Assembly (NCBI RefSeq): GCF_900182655.1
Contig: NZ_FXTC01000003.1
Coordinates: 1 to 64,000, forward strand
DNA from: Chryseobacterium rhizoplanae
GTDB lineage: Bacteria; Bacteroidota; Bacteroidia; Flavobacteriales; Weeksellaceae
Length of the DNA: 64,000 nucleotides
Reading direction: 5' to 3'
Under the pieces are notes generated by a model, which was not told the DNA's origin, ran no database searches, and was given only the letters and a program-made list of their open reading frames with translations. How positions within the stretch are numbered: the first letter of the stretch is position 1; each line of letters begins with the position of its first letter. Positions 35,073-44,232 of the stretch are shown here, in pieces. The translations under genes were made by a program, and so were the position numbers.

Positions 35073-35146
35073 AATATTTTATATTTTTTCTATTTTTAAT
35101 TTTAATTTACACTCTCAATTTCTCAATATCTGTACCATTTGGAGAA

Positions 35147-35165
35147 TTGTGACAAAATGACACAA
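35147..35165. promoter_or_regulatory. Near-palindrome upstream of dnaK
   Basis: TTGTGACA, AAA, TGACACAA: seven of eight positions complementary. It is about 80 bases upstream of the dnaK start. A candidate operator or heat-shock control site; the factor is unknown. Confidence 0.35.
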
Positions 35166-35172
35166 TAAAAAT

Positions 35173-35199
35173 AAAAACCCCGATAAAATCGAGGTTTTG
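35173..35199 (-). terminator. Hairpin terminator of decayed lipoprotein gene
   Basis: AAAACCCCGAT pairs with ATCGAGGTTTT with one wobble and an AAA loop. Confidence 0.55.
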
Positions 35200-35234
35200 T
35201 ATTATTTTAATATGAAATTTCAGACATATATGCT

Positions 35235-35776
35235 CTACCAATCTGCCTTATAGTGTTTCCAGTTTTCAGGAATTTTCTCTGATCTCTGATATACAAAACA
35301 GATATACTCTGATTACGGAACCAAAAAATGATTATCCAAAAGATATAATTTATCCCCATCAATTTTTACGCTATAAGTTACTTTTGAAATGTTGCCGGAT
35401 TAATTGGCAAATTGAGTATCTATTTTCAAAGCATTATTCTTGCTATAGATCACTCCTCTCATTCCTGTCTTTTCAGGATCCGGTTCTTCCATATCAATGC
35501 TTAGGAATCTGACTCTGCCGTTTTCATAAAACTGAATTTTCCTGTCTACATCTTTTCCGATATCCCTTATTTTATTATAATTTTTATCTGCCATATAAAA
35601 TCAATCTTTTTATAAAAATAGCCTGCATCAATATCTTTGAATATGGATGCATTAAATTGATCAATGTTTTTAAACTTTTTCACCAAAACCTCTCTGCCAT
35701 TGTCAAGCTTCCTGGATTGTGCACAGGAAAATAAGAAAACAACACAACTTGTAAGTAGAATTATTTTTCTGACCAT
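35235..35776 (-). pseudogene. Decayed small lipoprotein gene
   Basis: From the start at 35776 there is a lipoprotein signal (TSCVVFLFSCAQS, Cys18), then REVLVKKFKNIDQFN. The frame shifts near 35585 to KNYNKIRDIGKDVDRKIQFYE and GRVRFLSIDMEEPD, then meets stops near 35400 and 35305. Between and after them NISKVTYSVKIDGDKLYLL and SEKIPENWKHYKADW follow in the same frame, to a final stop at 35235. One frameshift and two stops break an original protein of about 175 residues. Function unknown. Confidence 0.65.
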
Positions 35777-35963
35777 AATCTGAATCTATTTAAAAGAAGT
35801 TTTTACAACACTACATTTGCAAAAACAAACTGATTATCAACACAATTGTTATCAACATAACAAATTAATTCACCAACCATTAAAAATTAATCAAAGTTTA
35901 ACCTAAGAAATAGAGACAGAATCTTTATGAATTATTATTTTTGATAAAATATACACATTTAGA

Positions 35964-38036
35964 ATGTCATTACACTTTAATCCACGAGATATTACATGGC
36001 TTGCCTTTAATGAGAGAGTTTTACAGGAGGCCATGGATGAAAAAGTTCCCTTACATTTAAGAATACGTTTTCTCGGAATTTTCTCTAACAATTTAGATGA
36101 GTTTTTCAGAGTACGTGTTGCCGGATTAAAGCGTGCCATGGATTTTAAGGAGAAAGTGATTGCAGAATCATTCTACCAACCTCCGTCAAAAATCCTTCAG
36201 AGAATCAATGAAGTTGTCATGAAACAGCAGCTGAATTTCGATAAAACCTGGAAAAAAATCCAGACTGAAATGGCTGATCATAAAGTTTTCATTAAAAATG
36301 CCAAAAACCTGACAGCAGGACAAAAAGAATTTGTCAGACAATATTTCGATGAGGTGGTAGAATCTAATGTAATTCCTATTCTTCTTCATGAAAATACACC
36401 CATGCCCTATTTGAGAGATAAAAGTCTTTATCTGGGGGTTGCGATGAGAAAAAAAGACTGGCAGTATTCCAGTAATTATGCTATTATTGAGATTCCTTCG
36501 CGTTTTGTAGGGAGATTCGTATTGCTTCCAACGGAAGATCCGGAGGAGAAAAACGTAATGCTGCTGGAGGATGTCATCACTTTCAACCTTCCGCACATCT
36601 TCTCTTATTTCGGATATGATGAGTTTTCTGCCAATGCTTTTAAAGTGACAAAAGATGCCGAACTTGATCTGGATAATGATATCAGAACCAACTTCGCAGA
36701 AAAAATAGAAAAAGGGCTCAAAAACAGAAGAAAAGGAAAACCTACCCGTTTTGTTTTTGATAAAGATATGGACAAAGCACTGCTGGAACTCCTTATCAGA
36801 AAACTGAATTTAACGAAAAAAGACAGTATTATTCCGGGAGGAAAAATTCATAATTTCAAGCATTTCATGGACTTTCCAGATGTTTTTGAAGCGTATGAAA
36901 GACCTGTGGAAAGAAGTTCTTTCACTCATCAGGCATTTGAACATGGTGAAAGAGTAACGGATGTTATCTTAAAAGAAGATGTACTTCTTACTTTCCCCTA
37001 TCACAAGTATAATCCGGTGATTGATCTTCTCCGTGAAGCAGCCATGGATCCGGATGTAAAATCTATACAGATCACCGCTTACCGTATGGCAAGCAGCTCA
37101 AAAATCATCAACGCGCTTATCTACGCTGCCAGAAATGGTAAAGAAGTGACCGTAATGCTTGAACTTCAGGCAAGGTTCGATGAAGAATCCAATCTGAAAT
37201 GGAAAGATATGCTGGAACCGGAAGGAATTACAGTTCTTGTGGGAATCCCCAACAAAAAAGTACACGCTAAACTGTGTGTTATCAAAAAGAGAGCACATAA
37301 TAAAACTATCCAATATGGATTTGTAAGTACCGGAAATTTCAACGAAAAAACGGCAAGAATATATGGTGATCATCTGCTCCTTACAGCCGACCGCGGCATC
37401 ATGGCAGATATCAATAAAGTATTCAATGTGCTGAAAAAACCGAAGGATGATTTTATTCCGATTTTGAAAACTTGTAAAAATTTATTAGTTTGCCCTCAAT
37501 TTATGCGTGAAAAGATTGTTCACCATATTGATAAAGAAATCGAAGAAGCCAAAGCAGGCCGAAAAGCAGAAATTATCATCAAGGTAAATTCTATGAGCGA
37601 CAGGCTGCTGATAGAAAAGCTGTATGATGCCGCCAAAGCTGGTGTGATAATCAGACTCATCGTAAGAGGAATCTATTGTGCCGTAAACCAGAAAGAGTTT
37701 AAAGAAAAAATAAAAGCCATTAGTATTGTAGATGAATACCTGGAGCACGCCAGGGTAATGTATTTCTACAATAAAGGAACAGAAGACATGTACATTTCTT
37801 CCGCTGACTGGATGACCAGAAACCTGGATTACAGGATTGAAGCCGCCGCTAAAATCACTGACAAGAACCTTAAGAAAGAATTAAAAGATATTCTTGACAT
37901 TCAGCTTAGGGATAATGTAAAAGCGAGAATTCTGGATAAAAAACTCAGCAACGAATATATAAGAAATGATAAAAAAGAATGCCGTTCACAAATAGAAACC
38001 TATAAATATTTAAAAGCTAAAACAAGCAAAAAATGA
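35964..38036 (+). CDS. ppk1: Polyphosphate kinase 1
   Basis: 690 residues, the normal length of PPK1, which makes polyphosphate from ATP on the inner membrane. The N-terminal region shows NPRDITWLAFNERVL and IFSNNLDEFFRVRVAG. The autophosphorylated histidine is His434 in KKVHAKLCVIKK, with a second phospholipase D-like region around VSTGNFNEKTARIYGDH. The C-terminus contains ISSADWMTRNLDYRIE. The stop overlaps the ppx start by 4 bases, so the two are translationally coupled. Confidence 0.96.
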   Translation: MSLHFNPRDITWLAFNERVLQEAMDEKVPLHLRIRFLGIFSNNLDEFFRVRVAGLKRAMDFKEKVIAESFYQPPSKILQRINEVVMKQQLNFDKTWKKIQTEMADHKVFIKNAKNLTAGQKEFVRQYFDEVVESNVIPILLHENTPMPYLRDKSLYLGVAMRKKDWQYSSNYAIIEIPSRFVGRFVLLPTEDPEEKNVMLLEDVITFNLPHIFSYFGYDEFSANAFKVTKDAELDLDNDIRTNFAEKIEKGLKNRRKGKPTRFVFDKDMDKALLELLIRKLNLTKKDSIIPGGKIHNFKHFMDFPDVFEAYERPVERSSFTHQAFEHGERVTDVILKEDVLLTFPYHKYNPVIDLLREAAMDPDVKSIQITAYRMASSSKIINALIYAARNGKEVTVMLELQARFDEESNLKWKDMLEPEGITVLVGIPNKKVHAKLCVIKKRAHNKTIQYGFVSTGNFNEKTARIYGDHLLLTADRGIMADINKVFNVLKKPKDDFIPILKTCKNLLVCPQFMREKIVHHIDKEIEEAKAGRKAEIIIKVNSMSDRLLIEKLYDAAKAGVIIRLIVRGIYCAVNQKEFKEKIKAISIVDEYLEHARVMYFYNKGTEDMYISSADWMTRNLDYRIEAAAKITDKNLKKELKDILDIQLRDNVKARILDKKLSNEYIRNDKKECRSQIETYKYLKAKTSKK

Positions 38037-38917
38037 AGATAGCAGCGATAGACATAGGGAGTAATGCAGCCCGCCTTCTTATCAATGAAGTTAAGATAAA
38101 CAACAGAAAACCTGAATTCATCAAGCTCAACCTTCTCAGAATTCCCCTGAGACTGGGAATGGATGTTTTCACCATTGGAAAAATAGGTCCTGAAAGAGAA
38201 AAAATGGTCATTGATTCCATGAAAATCTTCAGTGACCTGATGAAAATATATAAAGTGGACCATTACAGAGCCTGTGCTACCAGCGCTATGCGTGATGCTT
38301 CCAATGGCGGTGAAATTATCGGACGCGTAAAAGAAGCCTCCGGAATCAACATCGAAATTATTTCTGGTGATGAAGAAGCCACACTGGTTTATGAAAACCA
38401 TGTTGCAGAAGGCCTTGACAAAGAGTTCGCTTACTTATACATCGACGTTGGCGGAGGTTCTACGGAACTTACTTTTTATGAAAACGGTAAAATGGTTTAC
38501 GAAAAATCATTCAATATCGGAACCATCCGTCTTCTCAACAACCTGGTTACGATGGACAACTGGAAAGAGATGAAGGACGAGATCAAGGAAAATATTGTCA
38601 GCAAGAAACCCATTGTAGCCATTGGATCAGGAGGAAACATCAATAAAGTATTCTCCATGAGCAAAACGAAAGACGGGAAACCAATGTCCTTATCCCACCT
38701 GAAAAAAGTGTATAAAGAATTCAATGAGCTGTCTGTGGAAGAAAGGATGACCAATTACAACCTTAGAGAAGACCGTGCCGATGTTTTGGTACACGCCCTG
38801 AGCATTTTCAATAATGTGATGTCATGGTCTGATATCAACAGAATTTTTGTCCCTAAAATCTCTGTGGCAGACGGATTGATCCATAACATTTACAATCAGT
38901 TACAACACAAAAAATAA
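38033..38917 (+). CDS. ppx: Exopolyphosphatase (Ppx/GppA family)
   Basis: 294 residues, the short form lacking the C-terminal HD domain. Family motifs: AAIDIGSNAARLLI at the start (ASKHA fold phosphate 1), YLYIDVGGGSTELTFY (phosphate 2), VAIGSGGN near residue 200. The enzyme removes phosphate from polyphosphate ends or converts pppGpp. Coupling to ppk1 lets the cell balance synthesis and breakdown of polyphosphate. A terminator follows. Confidence 0.92.
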   Translation: MKIAAIDIGSNAARLLINEVKINNRKPEFIKLNLLRIPLRLGMDVFTIGKIGPEREKMVIDSMKIFSDLMKIYKVDHYRACATSAMRDASNGGEIIGRVKEASGINIEIISGDEEATLVYENHVAEGLDKEFAYLYIDVGGGSTELTFYENGKMVYEKSFNIGTIRLLNNLVTMDNWKEMKDEIKENIVSKKPIVAIGSGGNINKVFSMSKTKDGKPMSLSHLKKVYKEFNELSVEERMTNYNLREDRADVLVHALSIFNNVMSWSDINRIFVPKISVADGLIHNIYNQLQHKK

Positions 38918-38936
38918 CAGCGAATAATAATATTGT

Positions 38937-38964
38937 AAGCCAGCCATTGAGCTGGCTTTTTATT
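38937..38964 (+). terminator. Terminator of ppk1-ppx
   Basis: AAGCCAGC pairs with GCTGGCTT, 6-base loop, followed by a T-run. Confidence 0.8.
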
Positions 38965-38978
38965 TTGGCATCCATTTC

Positions 38979-39014
38979 CCGCAATGTCATTGCGAGGAGC
39001 GAAGCGACGAAGCA
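38979..39014 (+). repeat. Dispersed repeat, family C (TGTCATTGCGAGGAGCGAAG type)
   Basis: Similar sequences beginning TGTCAT and ending GAAG...ATC/AATCTC appear at 45955-46054, 63238-63262 and, on the minus strand, 63348-63384. This family of short intergenic repeats is widespread in Bacteroidetes. Confidence 0.5.
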
Positions 39015-39040
39015 ATCTCTATATTCTCTTCTGTTATTAA

Positions 39041-39104
39041 GTTTTGGCTAAAGCCAATAGCTGAATCTTTTATTGTCAGGTGGGTTAAAACCCACCCCTA
39101 TTGA
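39041..39104 (+). repeat. Dispersed repeat, family B copy 1 (GGCTAAAGCC element)
   Basis: Two palindromes in a row: TTTTGGCTAAAGCC and GGTGGGTTAAAACCCACC, ending CTATTGA. The same layout occurs at 59523-59590 and 60431-60500. Confidence 0.65.
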
Positions 39105-39121
39105 ATTTTAATGACAACATC

Positions 39122-39212
39122 TTTTATCTTTTATCTTTTATCTTTTATCTTTTATCTTTTATCTTTTATCTTTTATCTTTTATCTTTTATCTTTTATCTT
39201 TTATCTTTTATC
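39122..39212 (+). repeat. Heptanucleotide tandem repeat, 13 perfect units
   Basis: The unit TTTTATC is repeated 13 times without error, with partial units on both sides. No spacers, so it is not a CRISPR. It ends 77 bases before the start codon of the gene at 39290. Copy number is expected to vary by slippage. Confidence 0.95.
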
Positions 39213-39289
39213 TTTTAATAAAAAAACTTTTCCAAATTTTAAAGTAAAACCTCATCCCCATCCGTCATACCATTATCAATAGCAAAGCA

Positions 39290-39943
39290 ATGAACCCAAT
39301 CAAAATAATTCTTACAGGAGCTACTGGGATGGTAGGCGAAGGCGTTTTAATGGAATGTCTTGAAAATCCCAATGTTTCTGAAATCCTCAGCATAAGCAGA
39401 AAACCTTGTGGAAAATCACATCCTAAGCTGAAAGAATACCTTGTCCCGGACTTTTTATCCATAGACATTCATGATGAAAAACTGAAAGGCTATGATGCCT
39501 GTTTTTTCTGTGCAGGAATCAGCAGTATAGGGATGAATGAAGAAGATTACACCAAGATCACTTACGATACAACCCTGCATTTTGCAAAAGCTGTTTTGAA
39601 CCAAAATCCGGATATGGTTTTCAACTATGTTTCAGGGGCAAGCACAGACAGCACAGAGAGTGGAAAAATGATGTGGGCACGGGTAAAGGGTAAAACCGAA
39701 AATGATTTGAAAAAGATGAATTTCAAAGGGGCCTATAATTTCCGTCCCGGATTTATGAAACCAGTTGAGGGTCAATTGAATGTAAAATGGTTTTTTAAAC
39801 CTTTTATTTGGATTTTTCCTGTTTTTTTCCAATCAAAATCATTAACTTTACACGAAGTGGGTAGAGCAATGATCAATGTAACACAAAAAAGGTACCCTAC
39901 ATCTACTTTAGAAATTAGAGATATTAAAAATTTAGCGATATGA
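39290..39943 (+). CDS. NAD(P)-binding SDR-like oxidoreductase
   Basis: 217 residues. IKIILTGATGMVGEGVLME at the N-terminus is a TGxxGxxG dinucleotide-binding motif, and CFFCAGISS fits the second conserved loop of atypical epimerase-like SDR proteins. The SxnK-type catalytic set (VSGAST and WARVKGKTE) is only partly recognisable, so activity is not certain. A 49-residue membrane protein starts inside its stop codon. A tandem repeat lies just upstream and could affect its expression. Confidence 0.75.
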   Translation: MNPIKIILTGATGMVGEGVLMECLENPNVSEILSISRKPCGKSHPKLKEYLVPDFLSIDIHDEKLKGYDACFFCAGISSIGMNEEDYTKITYDTTLHFAKAVLNQNPDMVFNYVSGASTDSTESGKMMWARVKGKTENDLKKMNFKGAYNFRPGFMKPVEGQLNVKWFFKPFIWIFPVFFQSKSLTLHEVGRAMINVTQKRYPTSTLEIRDIKNLAI

Positions 39944-40089
39944 GAGACATGTTAAGAAGAATTATTCTGGTTATTTTTGTACTCTTGCTTGTGACTGCTG
40001 TTTCAGGATATTTTTATATGCAGAAACATCCATTAGAAGGGAATAAGTCCGGCACAATTTTAAATTTCTCCGGAAAATCAGGAAAATAA
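39940..40089 (+). CDS. 49-residue single-helix membrane protein
   Basis: The ATG overlaps the stop of the SDR-like gene (ATGA), so it is translationally coupled. The protein has a basic N-terminus (MRDMLRRI), one hydrophobic helix (ILVIFVLLLVTAVSGYFYM) and a short polar tail with SGTILNFSGKSGK. It is probably an inner-membrane protein. Unknown function; the coupling suggests a partner role. Confidence 0.55.
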   Translation: MRDMLRRIILVIFVLLLVTAVSGYFYMQKHPLEGNKSGTILNFSGKSGK

Positions 40090-40230
40090 TTTTATTCCAC
40101 CAATCCCTCATTCGAATATCATTTTATCTTTTATCGGAAACAAACCTATTTTTTAAACATTTCTTAAGATTCCATTAAAATAGTTGCGAAACATAAAGTT
40201 CATTTTTGCATTTATCTAATCAAAGTAAAA

Positions 40231-43200
40231 ATGATCAACAACTACATATTAAAAGGGTCTGTGATTGCCGCATTCTTTTTTCAGAGCGGGCTTTTCGGAC
40301 AGACACTGATTCATTACTGGAATTTTAACAACAATACATCTGCTGCCACCATCACTACACCATCTTCTACCATGGTGAATGGTTCTCTTACGGCAATAGC
40401 AGGAGGCACGAGTGTAATAGATTTTGCCGGGGGTACCGGGCAGAATTTTAGCGATGAAAATTTAAATGCCAGAAACGGAGATGCATCCGGAACTCATTTA
40501 AGATTCAATAATCCAATTGGTGGAGGATTACAGTTTAATCTGCCAACCACAGGATACAACAACGTCATTGTTAAGTTTACCACCAGAAGATCCGGACAGG
40601 GAGCCGGTACTCAAACATGGTCTTATTCAACAGACGGAACTAATTTTGTGCAGTTTCAAACCGTAACTCCTCAGGATGCCAATCCTCAGCTCATTACCCT
40701 TGATTTTTCTGCCATTCAGGGAGCCAATAACAACCCCAATTTTAAATTAAAAGTTGAATTCTCCGCAGCAGGAGGTGGAACCGGAGGCAACAACCGTTTC
40801 GACAATTTCACAGTAGATGCGACTCCTGCCGGAGGGGCAGATACCACTCCACCAACCGTTACTTATCTTCCTGCCAACAATACCAATAACGCTTCAACAA
40901 CTGTAAATCCTACATTGTCTTTTAATGAAAATATAAGATTAACAGATAATTCTGCAATCAATAATGCTAATGCTCAAAATCTTATAGAGCTTCGTCTTGG
41001 AAATGCTGCAGGAACACTAATTCCTTTTACGACAACTTTCAGCAACAATACCATCACGGTGATCCCAACTTCAGGTTTGGTACCGGGACAAACTTATTAT
41101 GTTGCACTTAAACCCAATATGGTAGAAGATTTCAGTGACAATGGGATTACAGTCGCTACATCCAGCACTTTCACTACAGCCGGAACAACAATTTCTCTGG
41201 AAAAAAACTTCATTAAAGTCAATGAAAATGCAGGAAACCTTGCATTTAAAATCAATATCAACAATCCTTCAGCGGCTGCGGTAAATCTTGTAATAAAACC
41301 TGCACCGTTCAGTACGGCTGATGCTAACGATTTTACTTTAGCCAATCAGACTATTAATATCACTCCATCTACAACAAGTTATACGGTTAACATTCCGATT
41401 ATTGATGACACGGTGGCAGAACAACAGGCCGAATATTTTGTGGTAAGTCTTGAAAATCCTACCGGAGCTACTATTTCAGGAGACAATTCTGCAACGGTTT
41501 ACATTGTGGATAATGATAAACCGGCACCGGTTCCTTCTCATCAAATTCAACTGAATTACCTGGGAAGTTTTGATCCTTCAGGAAATAATAACAGTTCTAC
41601 GGAAATTGTGGTTCACGATGCATCAACTCAACGTTTATTCACAATAAGCTCCATTACAGACGTTTTTGATATTATTGATTTCAGCTCCCCTGCTACTCCA
41701 TCAGTCGTAACAACAGTCAATATGGCTCCCTATGGCGGAATTACAAGTATTGCAGTGAAAAACGGAATCATTGCAGCAGCTTCTCCTAATACCAATCCAC
41801 AGCAAAATGGTTCTGTAGTATTTTTCGATATTAACGGAAACTTCCTTAAGCAGGTTACTGTAGGAGCTTTACCGGATATGATCACCTTTTCTCCTGACGG
41901 AACAAAAGTGGTGACCGCTAACGAAGGAGAACCTAATGATGCTTACACTGTAGATCCCGAAGGAACAATCAGTATCATTGATATTTCCGGCGGTATCGGA
42001 AATCTTACACAAAGTAATGTAACGACTCTCAATTTCAACAGTTTTGAGTCTCAGCTTGCTGCATTAACCGCTACAGGTTTAAGAAAAGTAAGAACCAACA
42101 ATACGCTTTCTCAGGATCTGGAACCTGAATATGTTACCATCAGTTCTGACAGTCAGAAAGCCTGGGTAACGCTTCAGGAAAATAATGCGGTCGCTGAAAT
42201 TAACCTGGCAACCAAAACCATCACAGGAATCTGGGGATTGGGTAAAAAAGATATGAACCTGCCGGGTAATGGTTTTGATGCTTCGGACAATAATGGAGAG
42301 GTTTTAATTGCCAATTGGCCTGTAAAAGCCTATTATGTTCCGGATGCTGTACAGAACTATAAGGTAGGAAATACCCATTATATTGTAACCGCCAATGAAG
42401 GAGATGAAAAAGATCTTTCAGGATACAGTGAAAGAACTACTGTGGGGGCAAACGGTTATACTTTAGATCCTGTACTTTTCCCTAATTCAAGTATTTTAAA
42501 GGCTCCTTATAATCTGGGAAGATTCAGGGTTTCCTCTGCTACAGGAAATACAGACGGAGATACAGAATTTGAAGAGATGGCTGCTTTAGGAGCGCGTTCA
42601 TTCTCTATTTTCAATGCTGATACCAAACAGATCGTGTACGACAGCGGAGATCAGTTTGAAAGATATATTGCAGCCTATCAGCCGTTAATTTTCAATGCGG
42701 ATAATGAATCTAATGCTGTTAAAAACAGAAGCCGTGCAAAAGGCCCTGAACCGGAAGGTGTGGCATTAGGAAATATCAACGGACAGACCTATGCTTTTAT
42801 TACATTAGAAAGAACCGGAGGAGTTATGGTGTATAATATCACAGATCCTAACAATCCTACTTTCACCGATTATAAACATTCCCGTTCTACTTCAGCTTAT
42901 GGAGGAGACAACGGCCCTGAAGGAATCATCTATATTGCTCCTGAAAATACAACGACCAACAAAGGGTATGTAATTATTGCCAATGAGATCAGCGGAACTT
43001 TATCCATGTATGAAGTAGCAATGCCGTCTACCCTTGGAACTAGTGAAACAAAAGCGGAACAGGCAACATTTAATATCTTCCCAAATCCTGTCAACAAAGG
43101 AAATACACTTTATTTTAACAGAAAACAGGATTACGAATTGTACGATATGTCCGGAAAATTAATTGGAAAAGAGAAAAATGCTTTAACCATAAGCACATCC

Positions 43201-43269
43201 AATCTTTCTACAGGGGTTTATCTTGTAAAAACTTCCGAAGGACAGATCAAAAGAGTTATTGTAAAGTAA
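40231..43269 (+). CDS. Large secreted protein with choice-of-anchor I domain and T9SS sorting signal
   Basis: 1012 residues. A signal peptide ends near SGLFGQ. A jelly-roll-like N-terminal domain comes first, then an Ig-like segment (PPTVTYLPANNTN...VNPTLSFNENI), a Calx-beta-like segment, and a beta-propeller-like region with TANEGEPNDAYTVDPEG and LAALGARSFSIF-type blades. That region fits the choice-of-anchor I family. The final 70 residues (FNIFPNPVNKGNTLYF to GVYLVKTSEGQIKRVIVK) form a type IX secretion sorting domain. The protein is expected to be secreted or attached to the cell surface. Substrate unknown. Confidence 0.85.
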   Translation: MINNYILKGSVIAAFFFQSGLFGQTLIHYWNFNNNTSAATITTPSSTMVNGSLTAIAGGTSVIDFAGGTGQNFSDENLNARNGDASGTHLRFNNPIGGGLQFNLPTTGYNNVIVKFTTRRSGQGAGTQTWSYSTDGTNFVQFQTVTPQDANPQLITLDFSAIQGANNNPNFKLKVEFSAAGGGTGGNNRFDNFTVDATPAGGADTTPPTVTYLPANNTNNASTTVNPTLSFNENIRLTDNSAINNANAQNLIELRLGNAAGTLIPFTTTFSNNTITVIPTSGLVPGQTYYVALKPNMVEDFSDNGITVATSSTFTTAGTTISLEKNFIKVNENAGNLAFKININNPSAAAVNLVIKPAPFSTADANDFTLANQTINITPSTTSYTVNIPIIDDTVAEQQAEYFVVSLENPTGATISGDNSATVYIVDNDKPAPVPSHQIQLNYLGSFDPSGNNNSSTEIVVHDASTQRLFTISSITDVFDIIDFSSPATPSVVTTVNMAPYGGITSIAVKNGIIAAASPNTNPQQNGSVVFFDINGNFLKQVTVGALPDMITFSPDGTKVVTANEGEPNDAYTVDPEGTISIIDISGGIGNLTQSNVTTLNFNSFESQLAALTATGLRKVRTNNTLSQDLEPEYVTISSDSQKAWVTLQENNAVAEINLATKTITGIWGLGKKDMNLPGNGFDASDNNGEVLIANWPVKAYYVPDAVQNYKVGNTHYIVTANEGDEKDLSGYSERTTVGANGYTLDPVLFPNSSILKAPYNLGRFRVSSATGNTDGDTEFEEMAALGARSFSIFNADTKQIVYDSGDQFERYIAAYQPLIFNADNESNAVKNRSRAKGPEPEGVALGNINGQTYAFITLERTGGVMVYNITDPNNPTFTDYKHSRSTSAYGGDNGPEGIIYIAPENTTTNKGYVIIANEISGTLSMYEVAMPSTLGTSETKAEQATFNIFPNPVNKGNTLYFNRKQDYELYDMSGKLIGKEKNALTISTSNLSTGVYLVKTSEGQIKRVIVK

Positions 43270-43303
43270 ACATAAATTACAGTATATCATTCTATTGAGT
43301 TAG

Positions 43304-43331
43304 AGCTTCGGATTTTTCCGGAGCTTTTTTT
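43304..43331 (+). terminator. Terminator of T9SS protein gene
   Basis: AGCTTCGGA pairs with TCCGGAGCT (one wobble), then a T-run. Confidence 0.75.
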
Positions 43332-43447
43332 ATTGAGAAGTTTTGAGGTCAACTCAATATCAAAGTCATTATTTAAGATGATTTAACTTTTGAAATGCCT
43401 GAAAAAATCATTTTATTTCTATATTTACCTTCAAAACCAAATTCACA

Positions 43448-43840
43448 ATGAAAAATATTAAGACAGCAGGAATTCTGGCCATCCTGCTACTGGGAACGGG
43501 TACTGCTTTTTCACAATCCAGAAAAATAGAATCCACAAAGGGTGTAGAGAAAACAGAAGATAATAAGGTGCTTCATGTAGAAGGTGTAGGCCATAAACTC
43601 AATTATACTCTCAACGGAGGAGTTGTTGAGGTAGAAGGCGGTGACAATACATTAACAGTCAAAGGAAGTGCTAAAAAAATTACGGTTTCCGGAACAGGTA
43701 ATAAAGTATACATTGATAAAGTGGACAAAATATCCATGGAAGGTGGTGACAATATGATCTACTACCGAACTTCCGGAACAAAATCGGGTAAACCTGATGT
43801 TTCTATTACAGGAGTGGGAAATAAGGTTGTAAAACAATAA
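43448..43840 (+). CDS. Secreted DUF3060 protein
   Basis: 130 residues. A signal peptide ends near GTAFSQ. The rest is a run of beta strands with a repeated G-x-G/D-N-x-L/V pattern (VEGVGHKLNYTL, VEGGDNTLTVKG, VSGTGNKVYIDK, MEGGDNMIYY, ITGVGNKVV), typical of DUF3060 beta-solenoids. Probably periplasmic. Function unknown. Confidence 0.8.
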   Translation: MKNIKTAGILAILLLGTGTAFSQSRKIESTKGVEKTEDNKVLHVEGVGHKLNYTLNGGVVEVEGGDNTLTVKGSAKKITVSGTGNKVYIDKVDKISMEGGDNMIYYRTSGTKSGKPDVSITGVGNKVVKQ

Positions 43841-43885
43841 ATATGATTTTCACAGATTTCAAAGTCTGTAAGAGCATATTCAAAC

Positions 43886-43919
43886 AAAAAAGACAGACCT
43901 TTGAGGTCTGTCTTTTAAA
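43886..43919. terminator. Bidirectional terminator
   Basis: AAAAGACAGACCT pairs with AGGTCTGTCTTTT (13 bp, TTG loop). Shared by the DUF3060 gene and the convergent NifU gene. Confidence 0.85.
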
Positions 43920-43937
43920 AATATCTCAGATATAATT

Positions 43938-44186
43938 TTACTCTACGTTGATTACCTTTTCGATTTCCGGCGCATGTTGCTTGATGGTATTTTCAACACC
44001 TAGTTTCAGGGTTGAAAAATTCAACGAACATCCGGAACAGTTACCCAAAAGTTTCACAAACACCTGATTATCTTTCACATCAATAAGCTCAATATCACCA
44101 CCGTCTTTATTCAAAAACGGTCTGATGCTTTCCAGAGCCTCCATTACTCTTGTTACTGTATCTTCGTGCGTTATGTTTGTTTCCAT
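43938..44186 (-). CDS. NifU C-terminal domain iron-sulfur scaffold protein
   Basis: 82 residues, the size of a stand-alone NifU C-terminal (Nfu) domain. The cluster ligands are Cys50 and Cys53 in GNCSGCSLNFSTL. DGGDIELIDV is a second conserved segment. It would hold a 4Fe-4S cluster for delivery. It is 46 bp downstream of the Mrp-like ATPase gene, likely one operon, which places both in iron-sulfur cluster assembly. Confidence 0.9.
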   Translation of the reverse strand: METNITHEDTVTRVMEALESIRPFLNKDGGDIELIDVKDNQVFVKLLGNCSGCSLNFSTLKLGVENTIKQHAPEIEKVINVE

Positions 44187-44232
44187 ATTTTTCAGTTCAA
44201 TTTGGTTCTTTCAAATGTATTGAAAGATATTA

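Noticed and set aside
39122..39212. CRISPR array
   Set aside because: The unit is only 7 bp and has no unique spacers; it is a simple tandem repeat.
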